From Tenacibaculum sp. (lineage in GTDB: Bacteria > Bacteroidota > Bacteroidia > Flavobacteriales > Flavobacteriaceae), in the NCBI GenBank assembly GCA_022448525.1, contig JAKVCX010000008.1:243426-307425 (forward strand): a DNA stretch of 64,000 nt, given 5' to 3'. A program made the position numbers and the translations under genes. Each line of letters begins with the position of its first letter. The stretch's first letter is position 1. The notes under the pieces were generated by a model. It was not told the DNA's origin, made no database searches, and worked only from the letters and a program-made list of their open reading frames with translations. Positions 8,405-16,510 of this stretch are shown one piece after another.

Positions 8405-9567
8405 GCCAGAATTTCGAAACACAAGCAGTAAGAATTCAAACAGAAAGATCGCAGTTTTCTGAGCATTCAACGCCGTTATATTTAACATCGAGTTTTATTT
8501 TTGATGATGCCGAAGATATGAGAGCTTCCTTTGCTGAAGAAAAACAGCGCAATCTTTATAGCCGATTTTCAAATCCAAATACGACTGAGTTTGTAGATAA
8601 AATTGTTGCGATGGAAGGAGCAGAAGCTGGTTATGCTTTCGCAACAGGAATGTCTGCTGTGTTTTCAACTTTTGCAGCGTTATTAAATTCAGGAGATCAT
8701 ATTGTTTCTTCTCGTTCTGTGTTTGGATCTACTCATAGTTTATTTACAAAGTATTTACCAAAATGGAATATTGAAACGAGTTATTTCAAGGTAAATGAAG
8801 TAGATAAAGTTGAATCATTAATTCAACCGAATACGAAAATATTATATGCAGAGTCACCAACAAATCCTGCTGTTGATGTTTTAGATTTAGAGTTATTATC
8901 AACTATTGCAAAAAAGCACAATTTGTTATTGGTTGTCGACAATTGTTTTGCTACACCATACCTTCAGAATCCTATTAAGTTTGGTGCTGATTTAGTAATT
9001 CATTCAGCAACTAAGTTAATTGATGGTCAAGGTCGTGTTTTAGGCGGAGTTACAGTTGGAAAGGCTGATTTGGTTAGAGAAATCTATTTGTTTTCTAGAA
9101 ATACTGGACCAGCAATGTCGCCATTTAATGCTTGGGTGCTTTCTAAAAGTTTAGAAACTTTAGCAGTTAGAGCAGATAAACATTGTGAAAATGCATTAAA
9201 AGTTGCTCAGTTTTTAGAGAATCATCCAGAAGTGAATTTTGTAAAATACCCGTTTTTGAAATCTCATCCGCAATATGAGGTTGCGAAAAAACAAATGCGT
9301 TTGGGCGGTAATATTGTGGCATTTGAAATTAAAGGTGGAGTAGAAGCAGGGAGAAGGTTTTTAGATCGAATTAAGTTATGTTCTTTGTCAGCAAATTTAG
9401 GAGATAGTAGAACAATTGTTACGCATCCTTCGTCTACAACCCATAGTAAATTAAGTACAGAAGATCGATTAGAAGTGGGAATTACAGATGGTTTAGTGCG
9501 ATGTTCGGTAGGGTTGGAATTTGTAGATGATGTAATTGAAGATTTAAACCAAGCTTTGAATAATTAA
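8401..9567 (+). CDS. metZ: O-succinyl/O-acetylhomoserine sulfhydrylase (MetZ-type, 388 aa)
   Basis: This is a PLP enzyme of the trans-sulfuration family. The PLP lysine is K205 in HSATKLIDGQGRVLGG, where the DGQGR segment is typical of MetZ. The length of 388 aa and the N-terminus FETQAVRIQTERSQF also fit MetZ. MetZ makes homocysteine directly from an activated homoserine and sulfide. The neighbouring MetX-like domain predicts O-acetylhomoserine as the real substrate. It is the second sulfhydrylase in the same operon as metY. The two share fold and motif but differ clearly in sequence, so this is not a recent duplication. It could instead act as a cystathionine synthase or lyase; sequence alone does not settle this. 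Confidence 0.87.
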   Translation: MSQNFETQAVRIQTERSQFSEHSTPLYLTSSFIFDDAEDMRASFAEEKQRNLYSRFSNPNTTEFVDKIVAMEGAEAGYAFATGMSAVFSTFAALLNSGDHIVSSRSVFGSTHSLFTKYLPKWNIETSYFKVNEVDKVESLIQPNTKILYAESPTNPAVDVLDLELLSTIAKKHNLLLVVDNCFATPYLQNPIKFGADLVIHSATKLIDGQGRVLGGVTVGKADLVREIYLFSRNTGPAMSPFNAWVLSKSLETLAVRADKHCENALKVAQFLENHPEVNFVKYPFLKSHPQYEVAKKQMRLGGNIVAFEIKGGVEAGRRFLDRIKLCSLSANLGDSRTIVTHPSSTTHSKLSTEDRLEVGITDGLVRCSVGLEFVDDVIEDLNQALNN

Positions 9568-9575
9568 TTAAAAGA

Positions 9576-9604
9576 AGAAAGCATATATTTGTAATATGCT
9601 TTCT
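9576..9604 (+). promoter_or_regulatory. 29-bp perfect palindrome overlapping promoter and start of the Rrf2 gene
   Basis: AGAAAGCATAT (9576-9586) and ATATGCTTTCT (9594-9604) are exact 11-bp inverted repeats with a 7-base centre. A perfect -7 box TATATTTG lies at 9584-9591, and the ATG of the Rrf2 gene (9596) is inside the right arm. It is probably an autoregulatory operator. The transcript start predicted from the -7 box falls at or next to the ATG. Confidence 0.7.
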
Positions 9605-10003
9605 AAAAAGACAAAATATGGTATAAAAGCACTCACTTTTATTGCTAGGCAAGAAAAAGGAGTTAAGGTTCAGATAGCTACAATATCTGAAAGCGAAAAT
9701 ATATCACATAAATTTTTAGAAAGTATCTTACTTACCTTAAGAAAAGCAGGCGTTTTAGGAGCCAAAAAAGGAAAAGGAGGCGGATATTATTTGTTACAAG
9801 AAGCTTCCGAAGTTAAAATGACAAAAGTGATTAGAACACTTGAAGGTCCAATCGCAATGGTTCCTTGTGTGAGTCTAAATTTTTATGAAAAGTGTGCTGA
9901 TTGTCCAGATGAAGACAAATGTTCTGTTCATAAATTAATGATTCAAGTTCGTGATAACACCCTTGATATCCTAAGAAATACAACACTTGCAGACTTAGTA
10001 TAG
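9596..10003 (+). CDS. Rrf2 family transcriptional regulator, probable sulfur/cysteine regulator (135 aa)
   Basis: An Rrf2-type winged helix fills residues 1-80 (SKKTKYGIKAL, then the GGGYYL wing). The C-terminal half holds four cysteines: C91, C100, C103 and C109 (PCVSLNFYEKCADCPDEDKC). Rrf2 proteins of the IscR/NsrR/RsrR group bind an Fe-S cluster through three such cysteines, while CymR-type members sense cysteine status through CysK. The gene sits exactly between the methionine operon and the sulfate-assimilation operon, so it is the likely regulator of the latter. Its start ATG lies within a perfect 29-bp palindrome. Whether it senses Fe-S or cysteine cannot be told. Confidence 0.9.
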   Translation: MLSKKTKYGIKALTFIARQEKGVKVQIATISESENISHKFLESILLTLRKAGVLGAKKGKGGGYYLLQEASEVKMTKVIRTLEGPIAMVPCVSLNFYEKCADCPDEDKCSVHKLMIQVRDNTLDILRNTTLADLV

Positions 10004-10045
10004 ATTTTACAAATATTATCATAGTGTTAATTTTTGAACTTTAAT

Positions 10046-10075
10046 TTTGATATTAAATTTAGGGATGTATATTTG
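10046..10075 (+). promoter_or_regulatory. Promoter of the sulfate-assimilation operon
   Basis: TTTG (10046-10049), an 18-base spacer, then TATATTTG (10068-10075) match the Bacteroidetes -33/-7 consensus exactly. The start of transcription is expected near 10081, about 30 bases before the DUF2061 start codon. Confidence 0.65.
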
Positions 10076-10086
10076 TTGAATATTAA

Positions 10087-10107
10087 AACCTACTAACCCG
10101 ATAGGGT
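10087..10107 (+). promoter_or_regulatory. Putative Rrf2-type operator downstream of the cys promoter
   Basis: AACCTA (10087-10092), 9 bases, TAGGGT (10102-10107) form an inverted repeat with one mismatch in six. A tighter ACCC-GATA-GGGT dyad (10096-10107) is nested inside. It lies just after the predicted transcription start, a usual repressor position. Confidence 0.45.
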
Positions 10108-10109
10108 AA

Positions 10110-10379
10110 ATGTATTTTAATAAAATGATTGTAGAGCAAGTACTAGAAAGTAAAACGAATTATAAAGAAGATAAGGATTCCGAAAAACCTATCAGAAGTA
10201 TCGTAAAGTCGATTAGCTGGCGTGCTGTAGGAACTTTAGATACGGTATTAATTTCTTGGATCATTACAGGAAAAATAGATACGGCCTTATCAATAGGAGC
10301 GATTGAATTAATAACAAAAATGATATTATACTTTTTTCACGAAAGAGTTTGGAATACCATTAAATGGGGTAAAAGATGA
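10110..10379 (+). CDS. DUF2061 membrane protein (89 aa)
   Basis: A small protein with the DUF2061 pattern: SIVKSISWRAVGTLDTVLISW, then a second hydrophobic segment (ALSIGAIELITKMILYFFHERVW) with the family's conserved HERVW-type end. Two membrane helices are predicted (about 38-55 and 60-78). The function of the family is unknown. It is the first gene of the sulfate-assimilation operon and overlaps cysH by 4 bases (ATGA), so it is tightly tied to sulfate reduction. No classical sulfate permease is nearby. An alternative ATG is at 10125. Confidence 0.88.
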   Translation: MYFNKMIVEQVLESKTNYKEDKDSEKPIRSIVKSISWRAVGTLDTVLISWIITGKIDTALSIGAIELITKMILYFFHERVWNTIKWGKR

Positions 10380-10999
10380 GTTTAGAAAAAATAGATATAG
10401 TAGAAATCAATAAACAACTGGAAGGAAAGTCTCCAGAGGAAATCATACAATGGAGTTTGAGTGTTGCTAAAAATCCGGTTATCACTACAAATTTCAGGCC
10501 TTATGAAAGTGCGATTTTACATCTCGTAGTTTCTCAAGACAAAGATATTCCTGTGGTTTGGTGTGATACAGGTTACAACACACCTCAAACTTATAAACAT
10601 GCTGAGGAGCTTATTCATAGTTTACAGTTGAATGTTCATTTATATGTTCCAAAGCAAACGAGTGCTCACAGAGATGTCGTATTGGGATTACCGACTATTG
10701 ATGACCCGAATCATGCAATTTTTACTGAGCAGGTAAAATTAGAGCCTTTTAAAAGAGCCATGAAGGAGCATCAACCGGATGTTTGGTTTACAAATTTGAG
10801 AAAAGGTCAAACAGCGTTTAGAGATAGTATAGATATTGTATCTGTAAGTAAAGATGGGATTATTAAAGTTAGTCCGTTTTACAATTTTTCAGATGAAGAA
10901 TTGGATGCCTATCTTGAAAAGTTTAACTTACCCAATGAGTTCAAATATTTCGACCCTACGAAGGTAGAAAACAATAGAGAATGTGGTTTACATATTTAA
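10376..10999 (+). CDS. cysH: Phosphoadenylyl-sulfate (PAPS) reductase, CysH (207 aa)
   Basis: CysH reduces activated sulfate to sulfite using thioredoxin. The PAPS-reductase fold motifs DIPVVWCDTGYNTPQTY (57-73) and LRKGQTAFRD (141-150) are visible, and the catalytic cysteine is C203 in ECGLH. The CC...CxxC cysteines that hold the [4Fe-4S] cluster of APS reductases are absent, which predicts a PAPS-specific enzyme like that of E. coli. That would require an APS kinase (CysC), which is not in this window. The protein ends two residues after ECGLH, slightly shorter than E. coli CysH. Confidence 0.93.
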   Translation: MSLEKIDIVEINKQLEGKSPEEIIQWSLSVAKNPVITTNFRPYESAILHLVVSQDKDIPVVWCDTGYNTPQTYKHAEELIHSLQLNVHLYVPKQTSAHRDVVLGLPTIDDPNHAIFTEQVKLEPFKRAMKEHQPDVWFTNLRKGQTAFRDSIDIVSVSKDGIIKVSPFYNFSDEELDAYLEKFNLPNEFKYFDPTKVENNRECGLHI

Positions 11000-11010
11000 A
11001 AAATAGCGTA

Positions 11011-11916
11011 ATGAGTACAAATATATTAAGTGTAGGAGCATTAGAAAGTGAAGCAATATATATTCTTCGTGAAGTAGTGGCGCAGTTTGAAAAACCAGTG
11101 TTGTTATTTTCAGGAGGAAAAGACAGTATCACGCTAGTTCGCTTGGCACAAAAAGCATTTTATCCTGCAAAAATACCTTTTCCATTACTACATATAGATA
11201 CAGGCCACAACTTCCCTGAAACAATTGAATTTAGGGATAGGCTTGTCAAAGAATTAGGTGTAGAGCTAATTGTACGAAATGTGCAAGACAATATAGATGC
11301 AGGTAAAGTAAAGGAAGAAACTGGAAAGTATTCAAGTAGAAATATTTTACAAACAGAAACTTTATTGGATGCAATTGAAGAATTCGGATTCGACGCTTGT
11401 ATTGGAGGAGCAAGAAGAGATGAAGAAAAAGCAAGAGCTAAAGAAAGAATATTCTCAGTAAGAGACGATTTCGGACAATGGGATGAGAAAAATCAACGTC
11501 CTGAATTATTCGATATGTTGAATGGAAGAATCGATTTAGGTCAAAATGTTCGTGTATTTCCAATTTCCAACTGGACAGAACTAGATGTGTGGACTTACAT
11601 TCAGAAAGAAGCAATTGAAATTCCGTCTATTTATTTTGCGCATAAACGTGAAACATTTGTACGTGATGGATTAATCTGGTCTGCAAATGATGAGGTTGTG
11701 TATAGAGAGGAGGACGAATTAATCGAAGAGCGTACTGTACGTTTTAGAACAGTTGGAGATATGAGTTGTACAGCAGCTGTTATATCAGATGCAAGTAACA
11801 TTGATAAAGTCGTTGAAGAAATTAGAGCTTCGAGAATTTCGGAAAGAGGTGCAAGAATCGATGATAAACGATCGGAAGCGGCAATGGAAAAAAGAAAGCA
11901 ACAAGGATATTTTTAA
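11011..11916 (+). CDS. cysD: Sulfate adenylyltransferase small subunit, CysD (301 aa)
   Basis: With CysN it forms ATP sulfurylase, which makes adenosine 5'-phosphosulfate from ATP and sulfate. The PP-loop SGGKDS is at residues 34-39. CIGGARRDEEKARAKER and the C-terminal ISERGARIDD and KRKQQGYF segments are typical of CysD. I chose the ATG at 11011 (MSTNILSVGALESEAIYILRE), which lies after the cysH stop, over an ATG at 10981 inside cysH. Confidence 0.97.
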   Translation: MSTNILSVGALESEAIYILREVVAQFEKPVLLFSGGKDSITLVRLAQKAFYPAKIPFPLLHIDTGHNFPETIEFRDRLVKELGVELIVRNVQDNIDAGKVKEETGKYSSRNILQTETLLDAIEEFGFDACIGGARRDEEKARAKERIFSVRDDFGQWDEKNQRPELFDMLNGRIDLGQNVRVFPISNWTELDVWTYIQKEAIEIPSIYFAHKRETFVRDGLIWSANDEVVYREEDELIEERTVRFRTVGDMSCTAAVISDASNIDKVVEEIRASRISERGARIDDKRSEAAMEKRKQQGYF

Positions 11917-11932
11917 TAATAACAATAACTAT

Positions 11933-12003
11933 AGGAGCGAAAGACTGTAAGCAAAAATATTTTGGGGATTATATTAATAACTACTTACAGTCCCAGCTCT
12001 CCT
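11933..12003 (+). other. Intercistronic stem-loop between cysD and cysN
   Basis: The 101-base gap holds a two-part stem. AGGAG (11933-11937) pairs with CTCCT (11999-12003). GACTGTAAG (11943-11951) pairs exactly with CTTACAGTC (11984-11992), leaving a 32-base AT-rich loop. There is no T tract after it, so it is not a standard terminator. It may be an mRNA processing or stability element that sets the CysD:CysN ratio, or a small mobile repeat. Confidence 0.6.
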
Positions 12004-12017
12004 AAATACAATACAAA

Positions 12018-13265
12018 ATGAACGTACTTAAATTAGCAACAGCAGGTAGTGTAGATGATGGGAAAAGTACTTTGATTGGTAGAATTTTATACGATACAAA
12101 TTCCTTAACAGAAGATAAATTAGAGGCAATAGAAGAAAAAAGTAGACAACGTGGATTTGACTATTTAGATTTTTCTTTAGCTACCGATGGTTTAGTTGCA
12201 GAGCGTGAACAAGGAATTACAATTGATGTAGCTCATATTTATTTTTCAACACCAAAAACTAGTTTTATTATAGCAGATACTCCTGGTCATATTGAGTATA
12301 CAAGAAATATGGTGACTGGAGCTTCAAACTCACAAGCATCAATCATTTTAGTAGATGCTAGAAATGGAGTTGTTGAGCAAACATATCGTCATTTCTTTAT
12401 CAATAATTTATTACAAGTTAAGGAAGTAGTTGTTGCTGTAAATAAAATGGATTTGGTGGATTATTCTGAAGAAAAGTTCAATCAAATAAAAGGAGAAATA
12501 GAATATTTAGCTGAAAAAAGCGACTATAAAAATCAGAAGATTACATTCATTCCAATTTCTGCGTTACATGGAGATAATGTTGTAAACCCTTCATCGAATA
12601 TTGATTGGTATTCGGGTAAAAGTATTTTAGAATACTTAGAAGGTTTAAATCTTGCAGAAAATGAGAATGACGCTCAAGCTCGATTTCCTGTTCAATCTGT
12701 GATTAGACCAAAAACAGATGAGTTTCATGATTATAGAGGATATGCAGGAAAATTATATGGCGGTAATTTAGCTGTTGGAGATAAAGTAACTGTATTACCA
12801 TCAGTCATTGAATCTACCATAAAAAGCATCAATTTTTTTGACCAAGAATTCAATGAAGTAAAGAGTGGCAGTTCTTTTACGTTAACTCTTGAGGACGATG
12901 TAAATGTAAGTAGAGGAGATATGATTGTAAAATCAGGAGAAGAACCTCAAATCACAAAGCAGTTAGAGGCAACCATTTGTTGGATGGATAAATCACCATT
13001 ACAAACTTCAGATAAATATTATATCAAACATGGTGTAAATGATGCTCAAGTAAAGATTACAAATCTAGAAAATATTATAAATACCGATTTTTCAGGAAAG
13101 GATGAAAACCCTTCAAAACTATCCTTAAATGAAATAGGTAAAGTTCAACTAAAACTAAGTAAACCATTACTTGTTGATAGTTATAAAAAGAATAAATCTA
13201 ATGGAGCTTTTATTCTTATCAATCCAAAAACTAATAATACATCCGGAGTAGGTTTTATAAACTAA
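12018..13265 (+). CDS. cysN: Sulfate adenylyltransferase large subunit, GTPase CysN (415 aa)
   Basis: An EF-Tu-like GTPase that drives ATP sulfurylase. G1 is GSVDDGKST (10-18), G3 is DTPGH (87-91) and G4 is NKMD (142-145). Beta-barrel domains follow (about 220-415, with [20 protein letters not shown]). The protein ends after the barrel domains, so it lacks the CysC APS-kinase domain found fused in many CysN/NodQ proteins. It follows cysD after a structured gap. Confidence 0.97.
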   Translation: MNVLKLATAGSVDDGKSTLIGRILYDTNSLTEDKLEAIEEKSRQRGFDYLDFSLATDGLVAEREQGITIDVAHIYFSTPKTSFIIADTPGHIEYTRNMVTGASNSQASIILVDARNGVVEQTYRHFFINNLLQVKEVVVAVNKMDLVDYSEEKFNQIKGEIEYLAEKSDYKNQKITFIPISALHGDNVVNPSSNIDWYSGKSILEYLEGLNLAENENDAQARFPVQSVIRPKTDEFHDYRGYAGKLYGGNLAVGDKVTVLPSVIESTIKSINFFDQEFNEVKSGSSFTLTLEDDVNVSRGDMIVKSGEEPQITKQLEATICWMDKSPLQTSDKYYIKHGVNDAQVKITNLENIINTDFSGKDENPSKLSLNEIGKVQLKLSKPLLVDSYKKNKSNGAFILINPKTNNTSGVGFIN

Positions 13266-13272
13266 AGAAATC

Positions 13273-13620
13273 ATGGCAATTATTATAACAGACGAATGCA
13301 TCAATTGTGGGGCATGTGAGCCTGAATGCCCAAATACAGCGATTTACGAAGGAGCCGAAGACTGGAAGTACAGTCAAGGAACATCCTTGGAAGGAGATAT
13401 TGAGCTATTAAATGGAGTGAAGCTAAATGCTGATGACGAGCAAGAGCCAATTTCTGATGAATATTATTTCATAGTACCAGACAAATGTACAGAGTGTAAA
13501 GGATTTCATGAAGAACCTCAGTGCGCAGCTGTTTGTCCAGTTGATTGCTGTGTTCCAGATGATAATCATGTTGAAACCGAGGAAGAATTATTAAACAAGC
13601 AACAGTTTTTGCATAAGTAA
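13273..13620 (+). CDS. 4Fe-4S dicluster ferredoxin (115 aa)
   Basis: The first cluster motif is C9-x2-C12-x2-C15-x3-C19 ([12 protein letters not shown]). The second set is C72, C75, C84, C88 (CTEC, then [10 protein letters not shown], with extra C92/C93). This is the YfhL/FdxA-like 2[4Fe-4S] layout with an 8-residue insert in the second motif. It lies 11 bases before the sulfite reductase gene, so it is a likely electron donor to that enzyme (inference). Confidence 0.93.
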   Translation: MAIIITDECINCGACEPECPNTAIYEGAEDWKYSQGTSLEGDIELLNGVKLNADDEQEPISDEYYFIVPDKCTECKGFHEEPQCAAVCPVDCCVPDDNHVETEEELLNKQQFLHK

Positions 13621-13631
13621 AATAGAAAGTC

Positions 13632-15734
13632 ATGCAAAGTTTTAGAAGCGAAATAGAAAACCCAATTGTAGAGAAAGATATTCTAGAGTTGGAAAGAAAA
13701 ATACGTCTTTTTAAAGAGGGACAAATAGACGAAGAAAGATTCAGAAGTTTACGTTTGGCTCGAGGAGTTTATGGGCAAAGACAATTAGGTGTACAAATGA
13801 TTCGTATAAAATTACCGTACGGTAAAGTGACTAGCGAACAGTTACATCGAATTGCAAATGTTTCTGATGAGTTTTCTAGAGGAAGATTACATATCACAAC
13901 ACGTCAAGATATTCAAATTCACCATGTAAGTTTAGATCGTACCCCTGAATTATGGGCACAGTTAGAAAAAGATGATATCACTTTACGTGAAGCTTGTGGA
14001 AATGCAGTACGAAATGTTACAGCATCCGAAACTGCTGGGATTGATGTAAATGAACCTTTCGATGTGACACCTTATGCGCATGCTACATTTCAATTTTTCT
14101 TGAGAAATCCTATTTGTCAAGAAATGGGAAGAAAATTTAAAATGTCTTTTTCTGCAACAGAAGCAGATACTGCTTTAAGCTTTATGCACGATTTAGGTTT
14201 TATTGCAAAAACGAAGAAGATCGGAGATACAGAGGTTAAAGGTTTTAAAGTACTATTGGCAGGAGGTTTAGGTTCTCAACCAAGACATGCTGATGTTATG
14301 TATGAATTCTTGGAGACTGATTTGTTAATTCCAACTATTGAAGGTGTTTTAAGAGTTTTTGATCGTAATGGTGAACGCTCGAAAAGAGCAAAAGCAAGGT
14401 TAAAGTTCTTAGTTAAAGATTTAGGATTAGACGGGTTTTTAACGTTGGTTGAAAATGAGAAAAGAGCATTAGAGTATCAAACATATCCAATTGACACTAC
14501 CGATTTTGAAACCGAAATAACTTTTAAGTCAGAGGAAGTACCATCTGCGATCATTGATAACGAATTGGAGTATAATGCATGGAAAAAATCAAATGTAATT
14601 CCTCAAAAACAAGAAGGATTATATGCGATTGGAATTAAGGTTCATTTAGGGGATTTTTATACAGATAAAGCAAGACTTCTTGCAGATTTAATTAAAAACT
14701 ATGCTGCAAATGAATTACGTTTTACGCTACGTCAAAATATTTTAATCCGTCATGTAAGAGAAGAGTTTTTGCCATTCTTTTATTCAGAACTTAAGAAACT
14801 AGGATTTGCAGATGCAGGTTATGATAGTTTGTTAGATATAACAGCGTGTCCTGGTACTGATACTTGTAATTTAGGAATTGCGAGTAGTACAGGAATTGCG
14901 GTTGAACTTGAAAGAGTGTTGAAGGCAGAATATCCTCAATATATCAATAATAAAGAAGTCACTATTAAAATTAGTGGTTGTATGAATGCTTGTGGTCAAC
15001 ACAATATGGCTCATATTGGTTTCCAAGGAATGTCAATTAAATCAGGTCCATTAGTAGCTCCAGCATTACAGATTTTATTAGGTGGAGGAGTTTTAGGAAA
15101 TGGTCAAGGTCGATTTTCAGACAAAGTAATTAAGGTACCAAGTAAAAGAGGTCCAAAAGCTTTAAGAATTTTGTTGAATGATTTTGAAGATAATAGCAAT
15201 GAAAATGAAGATTTCTTAGCGTACTATGATCGTCAAGGAAAAACGTATTTCTATGATATTCTAAAACATTTATCAGATACGACCAATTTAACGGAAGATG
15301 ATTTTATCGATTGGGGACATGACAAGAATTATGTAAAAGCAATTGGAGTTGGTGAGTGTGCGGGTGTAGTAATTGACTTGGTGGCAACGCTATTATTTGA
15401 AAGCGAGGAGAAATTAGAAAATGCAACAGAAGCTTTTGAAAAAGGGCAATGGTCGGATAGTATTTATTACGCGTATTCAGCCTTTGTAAATACAGCAAAA
15501 GCATTATTAACTTCAGAAGGAGTAAAAACGAATACTCATAGTGGTATTATTGAGAGTTTTCAGGAAGCGTTTGTAGAGAAAAATAAGATTGAATTATCCG
15601 AAAATTTCCCTAGTCTAATTTATCAAATTAATAAAAATAAGCCTTCTAAAGAGTTTGCTCACAATTATTTAAGTCAGGCTAAACGTTTTTATCAAAAAAT
15701 AGATACATTTAGAAAACTAGTGGTAGAAAATTAA
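13632..15734 (+). CDS. Ferredoxin-type sulfite (nitrite) reductase with C-terminal HEPN domain (700 aa)
   Basis: This siroheme/[4Fe-4S] enzyme reduces sulfite to sulfide with six electrons. Two ferredoxin-like half domains and siroheme-binding segments are visible (GRLHITTRQDIQIHHV; NELRFTLRQNILIRHV). Cluster ligands are C406, C412, C450 and C454 (ACPGTDTC, SGCMNACGQH). Context argues for sulfite rather than nitrite. Residues about 570-695 are an added HEPN-like helical domain: YYAYSAFVNTAKALL, then NTHSGIIESFQEAFV (T635-H636). The usual HEPN RNase motif R-x4-6-H is not evident, suggesting a binding rather than nuclease role. Confidence 0.93.
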   Translation: MQSFRSEIENPIVEKDILELERKIRLFKEGQIDEERFRSLRLARGVYGQRQLGVQMIRIKLPYGKVTSEQLHRIANVSDEFSRGRLHITTRQDIQIHHVSLDRTPELWAQLEKDDITLREACGNAVRNVTASETAGIDVNEPFDVTPYAHATFQFFLRNPICQEMGRKFKMSFSATEADTALSFMHDLGFIAKTKKIGDTEVKGFKVLLAGGLGSQPRHADVMYEFLETDLLIPTIEGVLRVFDRNGERSKRAKARLKFLVKDLGLDGFLTLVENEKRALEYQTYPIDTTDFETEITFKSEEVPSAIIDNELEYNAWKKSNVIPQKQEGLYAIGIKVHLGDFYTDKARLLADLIKNYAANELRFTLRQNILIRHVREEFLPFFYSELKKLGFADAGYDSLLDITACPGTDTCNLGIASSTGIAVELERVLKAEYPQYINNKEVTIKISGCMNACGQHNMAHIGFQGMSIKSGPLVAPALQILLGGGVLGNGQGRFSDKVIKVPSKRGPKALRILLNDFEDNSNENEDFLAYYDRQGKTYFYDILKHLSDTTNLTEDDFIDWGHDKNYVKAIGVGECAGVVIDLVATLLFESEEKLENATEAFEKGQWSDSIYYAYSAFVNTAKALLTSEGVKTNTHSGIIESFQEAFVEKNKIELSENFPSLIYQINKNKPSKEFAHNYLSQAKRFYQKIDTFRKLVVEN

Positions 15735-15744
15735 AATAAAAACG

Positions 15745-16509
15745 ATGATGGTAACACCAAAACTTACAGTTGTAGGAGCAGGTCCAGGAGATGCTGATTT
15801 AATAACATTAAAAGCAATTAAAGCTTTAAAAAATGCAGATGTTGTTTTGTACGATGCTTTAGTTAATGCTGATTTATTGGAATATGTGAATCCGAATGCA
15901 GAATTAATTTTTGTAGGGAAAAGAAGAGGTTGTTACCGATATCAACAAGAACAAATTAATGAACTAATTGTAGCACGTGGTAAATCACATGGTCATGTTG
16001 TTCGTTTAAAAGGAGGAGATCCATTTGTGTTTGGTAGAGGAGCAGAAGAAATGGAATATGCAGCAAAAAAAGGATTACAAGTTGCGATGGTTCCAGGTAT
16101 TTCTTCGTCTCTTGCCGTACCAGCTTATCAAAATGTTCCTTTAACAAAAAGAGGAAGTTCTGAAAGTTTTTGGGTGATAACAGGCACAACCAAGCAACAT
16201 AAATTATCAAGTGATGTTGCATTGGCGGCAAAATCGAGTGCTACAGTTGTTATTTTAATGGGTATGGGAAAATTATCTCAAATAGTAGAACTTTTTCAGC
16301 AAGAAGGAAAGTATAATTTACCAGTAGCTATAATTCAAGATGGAACAACAACAAGAGAGAAAATTGGCGTTGGAACGGTAAATACAATTGAAGCAATTGT
16401 TGAGGAAAAACAATTAAGCAATCCAGCGATTATTATACTTGGAGAAGTTGTAAAGCACCGTGAAGAAATACTAGAGATTCAAAACAATATTTTAACTAAA
16501 ACAGCTTAA
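15745..16509 (+). CDS. cobA: Uroporphyrinogen-III C-methyltransferase (254 aa)
   Basis: This SAM-dependent enzyme makes precorrin-2, the first committed step to siroheme, the cofactor of the adjacent sulfite reductase. GAGPGDADLITLKA near residue 12, VVRLKGGDPFVFGRG in the middle and VPGISSSLAVPAYQNVPLT are the classic CobA/SUMT motifs. Two adjacent Met codons (15745, 15748) could start it. It is a single-domain SUMT; the rest of a CysG-type activity is encoded by the next gene. Confidence 0.96.
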   Translation: MMVTPKLTVVGAGPGDADLITLKAIKALKNADVVLYDALVNADLLEYVNPNAELIFVGKRRGCYRYQQEQINELIVARGKSHGHVVRLKGGDPFVFGRGAEEMEYAAKKGLQVAMVPGISSSLAVPAYQNVPLTKRGSSESFWVITGTTKQHKLSSDVALAAKSSATVVILMGMGKLSQIVELFQQEGKYNLPVAIIQDGTTTREKIGVGTVNTIEAIVEEKQLSNPAIIILGEVVKHREEILEIQNNILTKTA

Positions 16510-16510
16510 G

